Assembly: GCF_023065955.2 (NCBI RefSeq)
Contig: NW_026622841.1
Location: forward strand, 21,449,501-21,513,500
Source: Ursus arctos
Lineage: Eukaryota; Chordata; Mammalia; Carnivora; Ursidae
DNA: 64,000 nucleotides
Reading direction: 5' to 3'
Positions within the stretch are counted from its first letter, which is position 1. The number at the start of each line of letters is the position of its first letter. The notes under the pieces are model-generated. The model was not told the DNA's origin. It worked only from the letters and a program-made list of their open reading frames with translations, and made no database searches. A program made the position numbers and the translations under genes. This document shows positions 11,060 to 23,342 of this stretch, one piece after another.

Positions 11060-13160
11060 TGTAGAAATACTGAGCAAAAATTTGCACTAGCTACGCATCT
11101 GTGAGTGGCATGGAATGAAGACTCAATACTTACGGTCTCCAGAAATGTGGATGACTCAGCTATATTTAAAAACACACTAATTACCCTTTTAAATGTGTTA
11201 AGTCTCTGCTTAAAAAGAATTACTTTTTCTTCTAATTTAAATCATAGTAATTTTATATGATGTTGAAGAGTGGGTGCATTTTATCTTTCTGCCTATTCAA
11301 ATAGGATGCCTTTCGGTTTCTATTTCTGGATAGTAAATTCAGTGTTCTTTCAGTCACTTGTTGCCTAGCACAGTGCTGTGTTGGGAGATGACTGTTCATT
11401 TTTTTAATAGCAGTGAGAACAAATTGCCCTACATCAAAGGGCTCATGGGCCCTTGTGAAGCAATGGAAAGCAATACTTGTAGAGACTTTTGAGCTTCTTG
11501 GAGAGAGGTGTTATCTGAATCAAAACTTGTGAAAAGAAGAATAGCTATAACATTTCCTGACAGTGAGAAACTATTGTGTTGTAAAGTAGTTTCTAAAGGG
11601 AAGAGTGCTCTAGACATTATTTGTCAAATTTAGAGGAACAAGACAAATCAAGGTGCTAGGAACCACTGGAAATAATACAATCTCCAGCAGGGTAGAGAAA
11701 ATAATTTATTACTAATTTCTATGGCCCCATCTTGTAAGAATGGTAAGAGTGATGCCAAGAGACATTTAATAGAGCTAAATCCCACACTTCGCTGGAGAAT
11801 TGAATTACTGGGTTACCTTCCAGTCTGGATAGGTAATTTTACCACAGTATATGTTTTCCCTTTCTGAGCATATAGCAAGAGAAAGAGTTGAACAAGTTTC
11901 AAAGGCCTAATGCCCTCTGCACTGCAGGGAAGGATGGAAACAGGAGGGAAGAGAAGTGAGAAAGCATGATTTAGCAGATCAGGATATCACAGAAATAAGA
12001 CACAGAGAAGTTAAATAAATTTTCCAGGTCTCCACCACTAAATCATACTGTTAAATAAAACTAATCCCTCACTATAATTTAATCTGTAATAATGACTGTC
12101 ATTACAATTCTGAAATTGAGCATTCAGTCTTCAAGGAAGCATCAAAGCCATGCAGGTTTTTAATTTTTTTTTCATGTTTGCTGTGTACCTTTATGTTATT
12201 TTTCCTATACACATGCTAATATTTCTCTGAAATTCAAATGATAATAGATTAGTCCCATTTCCCTGTCCTATGATGTATACTCACTATGAATATTAATATT
12301 TTTCTAATACTTTTTTAACCAGAGTCATTAATATGATAATACTTTGGTAATGAATTTACAAAAATTCCATACAAATACTACATGTGCTAATACAATGAAA
12401 TACTGTGGAAATAATATGCATAATGCATTAGGCTTTGTTACAGATGCCTGCCAAAAATAGTGTTTGGCAAACAGTAGCATGCTTGAAGAGTGCCTAACCG
12501 ATTAAAATTTATTGCTGCTGATAGACCCAGGGCAAACATGGAACAATCTATGCTATTCATGCCCTGGCAGACACATCAGTTCACTGACTGCTCAGATTAT
12601 CTCTGAAAGCTTCTGGACATCACTAAAATTAAGGAAGACACTTAATGAGATGTTTAATGCTGGGGAGAGTGACTCCTCCAAACAAAGGAATCCCCCATCT
12701 ACCACAGTTCCAGCTCCATGGGTGTCATGGCTGTCAAGGGGTCGCAGCTCCATCCAGCTGCCAATGGCTAGGGCTGCTCCGTGTACTCTCTGTGCCTCAG
12801 TCTTATATTTGCACAGTTAGCATCAAAGCACTGTCTTCTCTCCCTACAAATCCCAGTTTGATATCACCTAGTGCCTTATTGTTTTGTGATTGCACCTTCC
12901 AACACACATGGAATTCTGATCGCGGTGAGTTACGATCTACGAAGAGGAAAGTTGGAACTACTCCATTCTCTGGAGCCATGCGGAAAAGAGCCAAACTCTG
13001 GGGGTAAAACCTTCCAAAGACAGAGTTGTATCTTCTAGGGAAACTGTCATTTGACAATGAAACCACTGAATATTGTTGCAAATGAGCCAAGATTCGTTGC
13101 GAAAATATCAAAAGTTCTCTAAGTGTCTTAGACCATTAGCACCTGTGGGGTCTTTGAATT
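11060..13160. other. unique non-coding stretch
   Basis: About 2.1 kb without a clear repeat. A weak MIR-like patch may lie near 11990-12050 ('agaagttaaataaattttcc'). Three overlapping frames at 12512-13111 (102-120 codons, both strands) have no domain features and mutually overlap, so they are not called. Confidence 0.45.
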
Positions 13161-13164
13161 AACT

Positions 13165-13318
13165 TAATTTTGTCCCATCAATTTTGCAGATGGACAAATT
13201 AAGGTGTGTAAAGGGGAACTGACCTGACACAAGGACACCCAGCTAATTAGTGGCAGAACCAAGATGACAATTCCTTATTCCCAGCTTGAGTTCCTCCATC
13301 AATGGCACTGGCTTTTTT
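13165..13318 (-). mobile_element. MIR SINE
   Basis: Antisense MIR core: 'aattttgcagatggacaaattaag', 'gacacaaggacacccagctaattagtggcagaacca', then 'cagcttgagttcctcc'. Confidence 0.75.
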
Positions 13319-13501
13319 GAAGAAGGAAAAGAAAAGAAAACGTTGGGCATCTTAAGTGTCAGCCTACCTCCTACCACCACATCCCACCCTCCTGTCCACT
13401 GGTGCTAGCTCTGCCTTCAAAGGACCAGAAGACAGAAGCTTCAGATTGAGAATAAACAGCATGAATGGATGCCCCAAATGGGGTTGGCTCTCAAATATGT
13501 A

Positions 13502-13503
13502 TT

Positions 13504-13537
<34 letters not shown>

Positions 13538-13560
13538 TAGATAGATAGATAGATAGACAG
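13502..13560. repeat. (GATA)n microsatellite
   Basis: About 13 GATA units with one 'gatata' interruption and decayed 'gacagactgatagacac' at the right edge. The minus-strand frame across it reads as repeated Tyr/Leu/Ser and is an artefact. Likely length-polymorphic. Confidence 0.95.
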
Positions 13561-13564
13561 ACTG

Positions 13565-14300
13565 ATAGACACACACAGTTTGGAACAAAATGAAATTTTA
13601 AGTCCTAAGGTCCATAATGCTTTTCATTTATTTATTTACTTTTTACCGGCATGAAGATTACTAATTTCCAATTATTTGAAAATTTTTAACTGTTCCTGAG
13701 AACGATCCTGGTCAGAAATAAAGAAAACTCCCAGAGTTCAGAAGTGGTTCCTGAAAATAAAATTGAAATTCATCTCAGTTAAAATTTAGAAATGAAAAGG
13801 GCAGCAGAGACCATTAAGTTTAGCAGGAATGCAAGGAGAAGCGCAATCAATCAGATGCTTTTAGAAATATAAACAATCTAGTAAAGAAGATTGGGCAATC
13901 TATAAAAATAAGCAGAAAACAGTTATAAGGATCATTAGCAGAAGAGAAGAACAAACAGGAGTGTGGAACCACAGGCATGCTCACAATCAGAATGCAGAAA
14001 TTTAAGCCCTAAGAAGGCAGGATGAATCCATTAAGAAGGGTAACAGAAGGAGGGAGCGGCCAATAATGAAATGACTAATGAGTTCAATTTTAGTTTATTT
14101 TAAATTTACTGAAAGCTACCTGAGTAGAACAGGAATTTCAACTTGGAAGCAGTACATACAGAGGTGCTAACTAGCAGAGCAGAGCAATTTCACTGGCAGC
14201 CACTGAATTAACACTGATCTTATTAGGGTCCGGCTACACCCTGGCTCCTTATTCTGTCCCACGCAAGTCAATCTGCAATACAAAATCTAGTAGGCTGTGC
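13565..14300. other. unique non-coding stretch
   Basis: Purine-rich unique sequence; no repeat or gene recognised. Confidence 0.4.
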
Positions 14301-14304
14301 ACTT

Positions 14305-14720
14305 GTACAACTTTCATTTGTTCAACACGTTTGCTGATTGCTTACTATGTGCCAAGCCTTGTGTTTACTACTGAGGAGAGAGCAATGAGCAAAAACTGAT
14401 GCAATCCCTGTTTTCTTGGAATTTACAAGGTAGTTGATGAAGCAGGAACAAGTTAAGACACTATCAGCCTGATGAATGTATACTCACAAATTGGGTAATT
14501 TGTTCTTAGCAAGAAACAGTTCTATGACAAGGCGTGATAAAGGCCAGCAGCACAGACTGGGAAGTGGGGAATGACATCTCTGGAGGAATGATGCTGATGT
14601 TTGCGTTGAACAGGTGAATGGGAGTGACTTGAAGGAGTTAGCATGGAACATTCCTCCAGGAGAAACTGTATATATAAAGGCCTTAGATTGGAGTGAAGGA
14701 CTCCCTGGAGGTAGAGAAGA
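14305..14720 (-). mobile_element. L2 LINE 3' part
   Basis: Antisense L2 3' end in consensus order: 'catttgttcaacacgtttgctgattgcttactatgtgccaagcc' written here in pieces as 'gattgcttactatgtgcc', 'gagagcaatgagcaaaaactga', 'ggaatttacaaggtagttga', then 'ggaatgacatctctggagga', 'gaacattcctccaggagaaac' and 'aaaggccttagattgga'. An 88-codon plus-strand frame (14614-14880) lies mainly on this relic and is not a gene. Confidence 0.65.
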
Positions 14721-16150
14721 CCTGGGTAGGGCTGTTTTCTCTATCTTAATGCCTTTGTCACAAGACTCCATTTTCCAAGAAGGGATGACTGAGGACAATT
14801 TAAGAAGCATCCAAAATGCACTTGACCTGGCTGAGTCCTTCATTTTGCTAATCAATATAGTCAGACATTTTTCCAATTGAGGTGAGAAGATCAGCAAATT
14901 TCCAAGCATAAACTAATTTGCATTGAGTTGAAAAACAAGTCACCCAACGTAGCTTATTTTCAGACCAATGGTGACAAAATTAGTTAAACCCAGCCTGAAA
15001 ATGGAAGCCACAGCAGAGACAAGCGTGGCATACCAAACCCCTGGGAAGTCTTCCTCTTCTGAGGAAACCGGCCAGACACCAAATCAGAAGATGAGGAAAA
15101 AGGGATAGCCTCACAATAAGGCAAGCATTTTTTTTTCCCCACTAAGATTTGTTCACTGAGCAAGGCTGTAAAAGAAAAGAACAATAGCTTCCTAGAGTAT
15201 AAATTGACTGGGAGCCAAGAAAGAACCACTAGCTGTGCAAGGTTTTGTCTTTCTCCGGAAACTATCCATTTTGGAGACCTCTTGTTCAAATAACCAATCT
15301 TATTTCCATTTTTTGGCGCCTTCTCCCTCTATGCTTATTCTTCTTCTACTTTCTCTCTCCCTCTATTAGTCAAGCCTATGGCTATCATACCGGCATAAGG
15401 AACATTTAATATAAACATACAAGTAAATAACAACTGCATATTAGCAACAATAAATGTTAGAAAACAATGCCCCCAATGCATTCATTTTTAAGCCGTTTTA
15501 TTAGAACAAATATAGAGTACCCTCCCTCCCCCCTGCACCCTACTGCCTCCTCTCTCCCCTCAGGCCAAAGTTGGTATAGAAAAACAGGACTTCAAATGGC
15601 CTAAGATATCTAGCAAGTGTCAGGAGAAAAGAAGCCTTGGTGTGAGTGCCTCTTCTCCAGCATGCAACACTAAGGGCGGGGGGGGGGGGGGAAACCAATT
15701 AAAAAGGAACAGCTAGAAATAGCATACTAAGTGTACAGCACCCAAAACTGCAAAAGTTTCTGGATTTCAGGCACTTCTTTCAGATATGTGTTTCTAGAAC
15801 ATTGACATTGGTAAGAAGGCACTGCTCAAAGGTCACTTGGAACTCTAAGTAAATGGCCTTTTAAAGTTATATGTGGGTGCCTTGTACATATGCATATGCG
15901 CCTCACGTGCCTTGTACGTGGTAGCTCACTGGAATCAGAGAAAACGCTCGAGCATCACTTCCTGCCATCCTATCACCTTCTGGTCCAAGTCTTAGCTTCT
16001 TGCTGCTTTTTAAAGAGATTTGTAAGGATTAACCAAGAAAGGAAAATAGCAGCTGTCCTCAGAGATTTCCCAGAAGCCAATAAACATCAGCTTTATTTTA
16101 TTTCACCTAAGTAGCCCTGCCCTTGATTTCATTCGTTCTCTGGCACGATG
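14721..16150. other. unique non-coding stretch with a G homopolymer
   Basis: No gene or clear transposon. A run of 14 G lies at 15678-15691. Short T runs occur near 15128. Confidence 0.45.
15678..15691. repeat. G homopolymer (14 G)
   Basis: Uninterrupted G run following 'taagggc'; prone to sequencing-length error. Confidence 0.9.
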
Positions 16151-16154
16151 ACAT

Positions 16155-16375
16155 TCACTGTGTGCCTTCCTATGTGCCAGGCAGTACTGTTTCATAATTT
16201 CATAAACATTATCTTCATTGAACTTCATATCAACACTACTGTCATCCCCAGTAACCAACAGGGAAGTTGAGACTCAGTAAAATAAAGTCAATTGCTTAAG
16301 ACTGCATAACCACAGTCCAGAAATGAAGTGGAAAGATGGAGATTTTGCTTCCTAATACCTCATGTTCTAATCAAT
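16155..16375 (-). mobile_element. MIR SINE
   Basis: Nearly full-length antisense MIR: 'cactgtgtgccttcctatgtgccaggcagtactg', 'cataaacattatcttcattgaa', 'ctactgtcatccccag', 'gggaagttgagactcagtaaaat', 'gcttaagactgcataacc', and the end 'atacctcatgttctaat'. Confidence 0.8.
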
Positions 16376-16640
16376 CTGTTGAGTTCTAAGGAATCCAATT
16401 CCCAGAATTCATAGCCTTTCCCTATCTCAGTCAGTAGAGAAGACTTTTGAAGAATGAGCTCCTGGACTGTCCAAACACACACTCTATGTCTCCATTCAAT
16501 CATAACTGACTAGGTTTCTAAGAGAGTATTTGGATAAGTATGTGGTTTTTATTCCTGCATAGGTTTCATTCGCATATCTTCTCTTAGTTGTTAAATTAGA
16601 AATATTTCATATGTGATCTCACCCCACATCATTTGTGAAT

Positions 16641-16651
16641 CCCCCCCCCCC
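16641..16651. repeat. C homopolymer (11 C)
   Basis: Uninterrupted C run; simple repeat only. Confidence 0.9.
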
Positions 16652-16722
16652 GCCAAGTATCTGGGAATAGGGTTCCAACAGACCAAGTTTTGGTAATGTT
16701 CATGTTTCTATTTTCTCAGCTA

Positions 16723-16739
16723 AAAAAAAAAAAAAAAAA
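16723..16739. repeat. A homopolymer
   Basis: Run of about 17 A following 'ctcagct'. No retroelement body recognised upstream. Confidence 0.8.
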
Positions 16740-17671
16740 TCAATATCAACAGCAATATAAGAAACCCACTTGGCAAAACCAAAAGATTTGAGGATTCCCT
16801 CCCCCCATTTTTAATGAAAAACTCTACAATGAATAGGAAGGGCATCGTGCTGAGGGCAAAGCTAGAAGAAAATACTGAACATAATATTCTGATGGACAAA
16901 TTGGTAGATAATGTATTGTTCTACTTTGAGATTCTTGCAAAGTCTAATTAATTCAAATTCCTTCCACTTCCTGAAAAGGCAGAATTATTTGAAACCTAGC
17001 AGACACACTTCCTCCTAGATCTCCTCTTTCCCTCATAGTACTATCAGCGTGGCAGTGCCAATTTAAATATATTTGTTCAGTGACACAACCGGAGAAGAAT
17101 GGCTTCAGAGAGTAGAAAGGATCCTTACGAGTGCGTGGGGGGTCAGACACTGCCTGTGTGTTGGCGCTGACACCCAATAGGCACCTGCCATCCTGTCCTC
17201 ACAGACACCCACTTTAGGTGAATGTCAACTACACCTGTAGTGTCAGGAACACGATGCAATAGGGTGGCACTGAATCTGAGGCAAAGACGCTATCATTTAG
17301 GCCAGCTCTACCAATGGAAGACCACATTCCATTTACAGCATGGTTGTCTCTCTCCTCATTCTGCTCCCTGTAGAGCAGCCAGGACCCCTTTTTCCAGGTG
17401 GACCTCTGTCCTCACAGGACTCTGAAGCTTCATTTTGGAAAACTGGGGGACAGGGGAAGAGGGGTTATCACTTGGATATCCCTGGCACATTGACCAGCTC
17501 TAATGGACTGACAAGTCCCCACAGCCAACAGTCTCTGGTACTCAATGACAGCATGAAGGGGTTGCACATAGATGAAGGCAAGCTTATAACAGGCACAGCT
17601 GCCTAGTTTATTGAAAAACAAACACTATATATCAGAATATGGCCGGCAAAGCAATGACATATTTAAAAGAA
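16740..17671. other. unique non-coding stretch
   Basis: No repeat recognised. Overlapping short frames at 17222-17621 on both strands show no family features. Confidence 0.4.
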
Positions 17672-17680
17672 CACTTTGCT

Positions 17681-17907
17681 GGGGCACCTGGGTGGCTCAG
17701 TTGGTCGAGCGTCTGACTTTTGATTTCAGCTCACGTCATGATCTCAGGGTCATGAGATCGAGCCCTGCAAGCCCCCACCCTGGGCTCCACACTGGGGGTA
17801 GAACCTGCTAAAGATTCTTAAGATGGTTCTCTCTCTTTCCCTCTCCCTCTGCCCCCACACCACTCAGGCACTCTTTCTCTCTCTCAAAAAAACAAAACAA
17901 ACAAACC
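17681..17907 (+). mobile_element. CAN-SINE, older form
   Basis: Head 'ggggcacctgggtggctcag', 'tcatgatctcagggtcatgag', a variant middle with 'ctgggctccacactgggggtag' and 'gctaaagattcttaaga', a CT-rich block and an irregular 'caaaaaaacaaaacaaacaaac' tail. A short duplication 'actttgct' at 17673-17680 and 17910-17917 supports the ends. It differs in the middle from the other SINEs, so it is a separate, older subfamily. Confidence 0.94.
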
Positions 17908-17917
17908 CTACTTTGCT

Positions 17918-18720
17918 TACAATGCAAGAGGCATTAGATGGTGTCCTCTTGCACTGGTTTGCACAATAGTGCCTTAATAATGATCATAATTGTGTTTGGA
18001 ATTTCATAATAAAAAAAAGTTTCCAAGTATGTTAAATTTTTTATAAGCACAAAGCAAATATTTCTGATGATTTTGTTACATAGGAAAAAAAAAGTCTCCA
18101 AAGTCACCCTAACTGAAATCGCTCTAACTTAGGAAGACTTCACAGCAAAGGAAAGATGTGACCCTTTCCCACAATGATACACTCTCAAACATGGAGACAG
18201 AGAACGAGAATTGGAAAGGTTAAAGGCAAATGCTTTTCCTCAGAAAGTTGTACCCGCACATCAAATACGTCACGAGCTGGAGCCACCACATTACACAGAA
18301 CACCAGTTTCCTGGAAAAACAGAGAGGGTCTGAGGGAACTAGGAATGTATGAGATACCAGGGAAGCTGCTGGGACACAGAGCAAAGCAGGGAGTGACTGA
18401 CTCAGGACACCTGAGTGTCTGTCACCCAAGTGCCACCAGAGAGGGAGTGGATTATATAGAGTGGTAGCACCGAACCAGTGGTCAGATGCGCTTCCAAACT
18501 CAGGCTCAGTGACCTGAAAGAGATAAACATGTGCAAAGACCGCCCTCTGCTCGCTCCGAAGTAAGCACCGCTTTTCCTCTCTGCTCCTCAAGAAGCAGCC
18601 AGTAGCAGGGGTTTTGATCTCTACAGAGAGAAGGAAGTTGTTCTCAGCAGGGCTAAACTGGGGAAGCCCCAGTAAACAACATGGACTTTATACAACAAGA
18701 TAATTGCAGTTCTGTCCTCT
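17918..18720. other. unique non-coding stretch
   Basis: No repeat recognised. A 123-codon minus-strand frame (18220-18591) and a 97-codon plus-strand frame (18174-18467) overlap each other with no protein-family features. I do not call either. Confidence 0.4.
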
Positions 18721-18724
18721 CTTT

Positions 18725-18870
18725 ATAAGCAACACCTTGTAAGCCCACTATGCTCATTTCCCATAGAGGGAATCTGAGGCTCAGGGAGAAGCAGTAAGTT
18801 CTGTGTGTCTGTCAGCGACCCGAAGGCAGGTCTGCAGTCTCACACATGCCCATGTCCCTAGTACTGTGAA
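18725..18870 (-). mobile_element. MIR SINE
   Basis: Antisense MIR core 'gctcatttcccatagaggga', 'aatctgaggctcagggaga', 'agcagtaagttctgtgtgtc', with a decayed end. It directly precedes the long L2. Confidence 0.6.
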
Positions 18871-18899
18871 GGCATCTTGTTCATCCCCAGTATTAACTG

Positions 18900-20505
18900 A
18901 CCACCCGCCTCCCTTCAGCACCATTCTGGGTGCTTGGAACACAGCAGTGACCAAAGCAGACCCCCTCCTCACCCCTGCGGAGCTCAATTCTGGAGGAAGG
19001 AGGTGGCCAACAGTCAAATAAAACCACATCATAATTGCAAATGGCAAAATCTCAGTGAAGGACACGGAGATGGTGGGGTCTAGAATTAACAGGACTCTAC
19101 TTAAGATCACAGAGCCACCAGAAAAGACCTCTCTGAGGAGACAAGTTTTCAAACAGGAGCTCGAAGATAGGAAAGCATATGGAAATCTGTCCCAAGACGA
19201 CAAGGACCCTGAAACGTAAAAGGTCTTGGCACGTTTGAAGAACAGGAAAGAAGGCAATGTGAGAGGAATGCACTGCACTGAGAAAGAAATGGCTCATACT
19301 TGTCTGGAAGTGCAAGGCATTTGCCAGGTCCTATAAAGCCCTATGTGGAGATCAGCTTTCAGATGCAGTGGAGAGGGGCTGAAAGATTTTAAGAGGGAAA
19401 TAATCTGATTTGAGTCTTATAAAGCTCACTCTGGTTATTGCGTGGAGAAAAATGGAGAGTGGCAAAGGTGGGGTGAAAAAAGAAGCAGAGACCAGTTGAC
19501 AAGGCTGTTCCAATATTCCAGGAGAAAGACAACTAGCTTGGACCAGGGAGGTAGATGGGAGCGAACATGAGAGAAGTGAAGAGACTGGAGATGCGTTTCA
19601 GAGGAAGATCTGAGAGGATCTGCTTGTGAACTGAATGCGGGATACACACAGGTCAAGACGGAAGGGACATTTTTGGCTTTCCAACTCTGTGACACTTGTA
19701 GGAAGAACAGATTGTGAAAAGAAATCAAGAGTTGCATTCTGGACAGAGCTGGGGATGTTTATTAGGCATGTGGAAAGGTTTCAGTCCAGCTGGGTAATTT
19801 CAAGACTGCGAGGAAATGGGCAGTGATGGAGAGAAACGTGCTGGCTCTCGCCAGCTTCTAAGTGATGTCCATTACCTTGATGCCAATTACGATCACACAG
19901 GCAGGGTGTATATACAGGGAGAAGAGGGCCCAGAGCACGCCCGATTTACGGCAAATATTAGGATTCAAATAAAGGAAGGGAAGACAGAACAGGAACTGCC
20001 AGTGAAACGAGAGACTGGAGGAAAGCTTCAAGGAAAGTTTGCCAAGGAGAATGTGATCACCTGCATTAAAAGATGCTGGGATGTGAGGCAGGATGGGGAG
20101 AACAGACAGTGGGATTCAGTGCGGGGAAGTCACACGACCCTGAGAAGAGTGTGCTGCAAAATCTGATAGGAGGGGCTGAGCGAGAGTGGGAAGTGAAGCT
20201 GTGTGAGGACCACTCCTTCAAGAGGCTTTGCTGTGAATGGGAGCCTGATCTACGCAATGTCTGGGGTGGGGTGTAGAACAAAGAGGTGGTTTGCTTGTTT
20301 CCTTTCTTTTTATTTTAAGGTGGATGATACCAAAGCACGTGATTATAGAGATGGAGTAGAGAGAGAGGTATTAAGGAAACAGGAAATTGAGAGTGGCAAT
20401 GAACAGAGTGAAATAAGTGGAGAGGGTAAGAGGGTTGGGATCGTCGCTTCCAAGCTGAAGACGGACCAGGATTTCACTGTAACAGAAAGGAAGGGGGGGA
20501 TTTGG
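18900..20505 (-). mobile_element. long L2 LINE copy, 3' half
   Basis: About 1.6 kb follows the antisense L2 order: 'ctgggtgcttggaacacagcagtgaccaaagcaga' in sections, 'ctgcggagctcaattctgga', 'gacctctctgaggagacaag', 'ggtcttggcacgtttgaaga', 'aagattttaagagggaaat', 'aaagctcactctggttatt', 'ggctgttccaatattccagg', 'gcttggaccagggaggtag', 'ctccttcaagaggctttgct', and 'ggtggatgataccaaagcac'. The motifs run collinearly, so this is one insertion rather than scattered pieces. The 165-codon minus-strand and 114-116-codon plus-strand frames inside are remnants of, or incidental to, L2. No intact reverse transcriptase is present. Confidence 0.75.
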
Positions 20506-20605
20506 GAAACACACACAGAAGGTACTCTATGGTTCTTAAATGAATAAATGATGAATGAATATATCCGTTTGTTTCCCACAATCTAAATAATTTAGAAAAT
20601 TTCTC

Positions 20606-20801
20606 AGGGCACCTAGGTGGCTCAGTCAGTTAAGTGTCTGCCTTTGGTTCAGGTCATGATCCTGGAGTCCTGGGATTGAGACTGTATCGGGATCCTTACT
20701 CAACTAGAACTCTGCTTCTCCCTCTAACCTCTGCTCTCCCCCCAACCCTGCCCTGGTCGTGTGCTCTTTCTCTTCTCTCTCTCTCTCAAATAAATAAACT
20801 C

Positions 20802-20846
<45 letters not shown>
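20606..20846 (+). mobile_element. CAN-SINE with expanded TAAA tail
   Basis: Head 'agggcacctaggtggctcag', 'caggtcatgatcctggagtcc', a diverged CT-rich middle, then '(TC)n caaataaataaac' and a tail grown into (TAAA)n at 20803-20846. No clean target-site duplication is visible ('gaaaatttct' versus 'ggaaatgtct' is weak), consistent with an older insertion. Confidence 0.95.
20803..20846. repeat. (TAAA)n microsatellite in a SINE tail
   Basis: About eleven perfect TAAA units that arise from the A-rich SINE 3' end. A length-variable locus is likely. Confidence 0.95.
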
Positions 20847-21063
20847 GGAAATGTCTTAAGTTTTACATCATTCCAAAAAAAAAGTCATAGCTCATCGTTC
20901 TCCCTTTTCTGAGTTCACATAATACTCTCTGCATATGCCAACTGTCACTTCACAGGCATCCCCTTGCCTAGTTATGCCTTTAAGCCTCTGGGTGTCCTGT
21001 CTAGTTGATGAGATGCAAAGGCCACCTATACTTCCGTGCTCGTCATCATTGGAGAGATGTTCA

Positions 21064-21096
21064 ACAGATAGATATAGATATATAGATATAGATATG
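21064..21096. repeat. GATATA-type microsatellite
   Basis: Units 'gatagatatagatatatagatatag' type; short and imperfect. Confidence 0.75.
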
Positions 21097-21991
21097 TTTA
21101 CTGATTAATTGGAGTCAGTTTTCCAAGGTCTTACTCTATAATACCATTAGTAATATTAACGTTGCTTCTAGCTCTAATACTATCATTCTCAGGCACTGTA
21201 AACATGTATAGTAGTCACCAAAGCAGTAAGTGTGACTGTAATACCACTGAAACCACTAGCCACTGATCCTCGATCTACTTGTAAGAGAGTTCCAACAAAA
21301 AAAGAGGGGCCTCAAGTACAACATACCAAAACCCACTTCAGTTTCAGTGAGAAAAACAAACTTCCAACCAATCCTAAGATTTTTCCCCCATAACTAGACT
21401 TCTACAACCTTTATGATAAAACTGGGGCAGCACTAGACATTTCGTGATACCACGACTGAAAGGTGATGAGTCTTTCCATCTTACACTAAACTACTAACAA
21501 GAGACACTGTTTTACTCAACTTTCATTAAAAAGTGAGTGCAAAAACAGAAGAGAAGTAATTTATATTTGGATATTTTTATTTGAATTAATTTATATATGG
21601 AATTTTAATTACAGGATGCAAGCCTGTGATTAATTTAATTTTGTTTCAATTTACGGGATGCACTTGGTTAATAGTTTGCCTTTGAAACAAATGCTTTATT
21701 GAGGGATCTCATCTGTGTGATTTACTGTCTGAGGATATGTTAAGTTCCTTTCATTACATAAGAAATCATTATTTGCCCTTGAAGTTGAATCCATTGTATG
21801 GGTGTGAAGGTGATGCCAATACTATCCTATAACCTACCATTTCTGAGGAAAGCAGCAGATTTAAAAGAAACCTTGTTTGGCTTTCTTGTCATAAACCTCT
21901 TTCTCTGTGTATTCAATATACACATGTGCATTGCTGATTAATGCTCAAATCCTTGCTGACATTATGATAAGCTTTAAAGCAACCCTGCCTT

Positions 21992-22025
21992 AGAGAGAGA
22001 GAAAGAGAGAGAGAGAGATGGAGAG
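21992..22025. repeat. (GA)n microsatellite
   Basis: GA dinucleotides with one A interruption, followed by 'tggagagcatgc'. It resembles the tail-proximal GA block of an antisense SINE, but no SINE head is present. Confidence 0.85.
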
Positions 22026-23167
22026 CATGCAAAGCTTTTTCTTGTACAAAATCTCTTAAACTGAAGGTTAGTGGCAAAGGAAAGAAATGTGAGGTAAAGA
22101 TTGAAAGGGGAAGACCTGAATATTGAGAAAGAAAACAGAACATAAGGGAAAAGAATACAACCCAAGGAAGTATCCTTGAATAACCTTGTTTTAGAAAATT
22201 GTGGAAAATAAGCCAATCTATGTAATCCCGTTATGAACTGTTAGCTTAAGGCTTTAGTCACAGAGAAACTGTGTAATGAGATTAAACCACAGTAAGAAAA
22301 CATGGTTGTCTTGCTGCTTGTTGGAAGACTAAAACAAAGAAAGCAATAAATGGACAATTATAATCCTGTGCCTCTCTCCCGCCACCATTCAAAAACAAAA
22401 CAATTAGGAAGGAAGATCTCCTGATAATGCAGATGCCAAACTCCAACCTCTCCCAGCTGTGCAGTTTTGAAGACAATGCGTCTGCTTTCATTACTCACTT
22501 CCTAATGCTCTTTTCATTATGATGAAAGAATGATGTGATTTTAAAGGGAAAGACAAGTTCTGCTGAGAATTCTCTCTTTCTTGGAGTTCCCGCTCTTGGT
22601 ACCTGAGAAAAACCGTGGTGAAAACATTCTAGTATCTCCTCCTCACTCCCAACTCCAAACCTTACCAAGTTTTCATTTTCTTTTTCAGGTGCAACTACTC
22701 CACTCGGCGACTGCAGCCACAGGCAACACGTAAATGCATGAGAGTGGGTGTGTGCCGAAAACCTTTATCTAAAAAACAAATGGCCAGCTTTCAAGGTGTA
22801 GGTTTGAAGATCCCTGGGTTAAAAGATGAGAGAAGGGGAAATAATTGATGGTACATCTCAGAAGAAATTGGGGCCCCTACATTTTATTATTGAATTTATT
22901 TTCTTGACGTGTCCTTTGTGGATGTAAAACATGCATCTGTCACTAAGGAGACTGGATCCATGAAAGTGAGAGTAATCATGACCAAATATTCCTGCTCTGA
23001 TCACCTTTTGCTAACCTAATAAAAGGTATGGTAGTGAAGGAAGTGTGATAATAGGGGGCAGTAATAGAAAAAGAAGGCTTCTAATCCTCCCAATGGGCCA
23101 CAAAGCTAGTACAGGGCATACGGATCTATTAATAGAGATGCTACTAATAGACAATACTTGCTCTCAT

Positions 23168-23342
23168 AGCTGGACTCTGGATCAGCAGCATGAGAATCAC
23201 CTGTGATCTTGTTAGATAATCAAGTTCTCAGCACCCCCATTTCCCCTGCCCCATCCTACTGAAAAATTATAAGGATGAGGCCCAGGAATCTCTTTTAACA
23301 GACCGTCCAGATGACCCTGATACACAGGTTTTAGAATCACTT
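23168..23342 (+). mobile_element. MER5A-like hAT-Charlie relic
   Basis: The order matches MER5A: 'gcagcatgagaatcacctg', 'gatcttgttagataatcaag', 'ccccatcctactgaaaaatt', 'gaggcccaggaatctctttt', 'aacagaccgtccagatgac', 'ctgatacacaggttttaga'. Non-autonomous, with no transposase. Confidence 0.7.

Larger units (their letters stand above)
20847..23160. other. unique non-coding stretch with small simple repeats
   Basis: Mostly unique, AT-rich. It contains GATA/TA-like sequence at 21064-21096 and a GA run at 21992-22025. The block 21555-21760 is strongly AT-rich with several TAATT words and no repeat signature, and is a candidate conserved element. Minus-strand frames through the GA run are serine/leucine artefacts. 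Confidence 0.45.

Noticed and set aside
14614..14880. 88-codon frame that reads like a soluble protein
   Set aside because: Most of it overlays an antisense L2 3' relic.
18220..18591. 123-codon minus-strand frame
   Set aside because: It overlaps an opposing 97-codon frame, and its low-information Leu/Ser/Cys composition shows no family.
18781..19278. 165-codon minus-strand frame, the longest in the window
   Set aside because: It falls on the L2 3' region, which is not protein-coding in L2. No domain is visible.
19816..20166. 116-codon plus-strand open frame with charged, protein-like composition
   Set aside because: It lies inside the antisense L2 copy and matches L2 nucleotide landmarks; it is opposite to the L2 coding sense.
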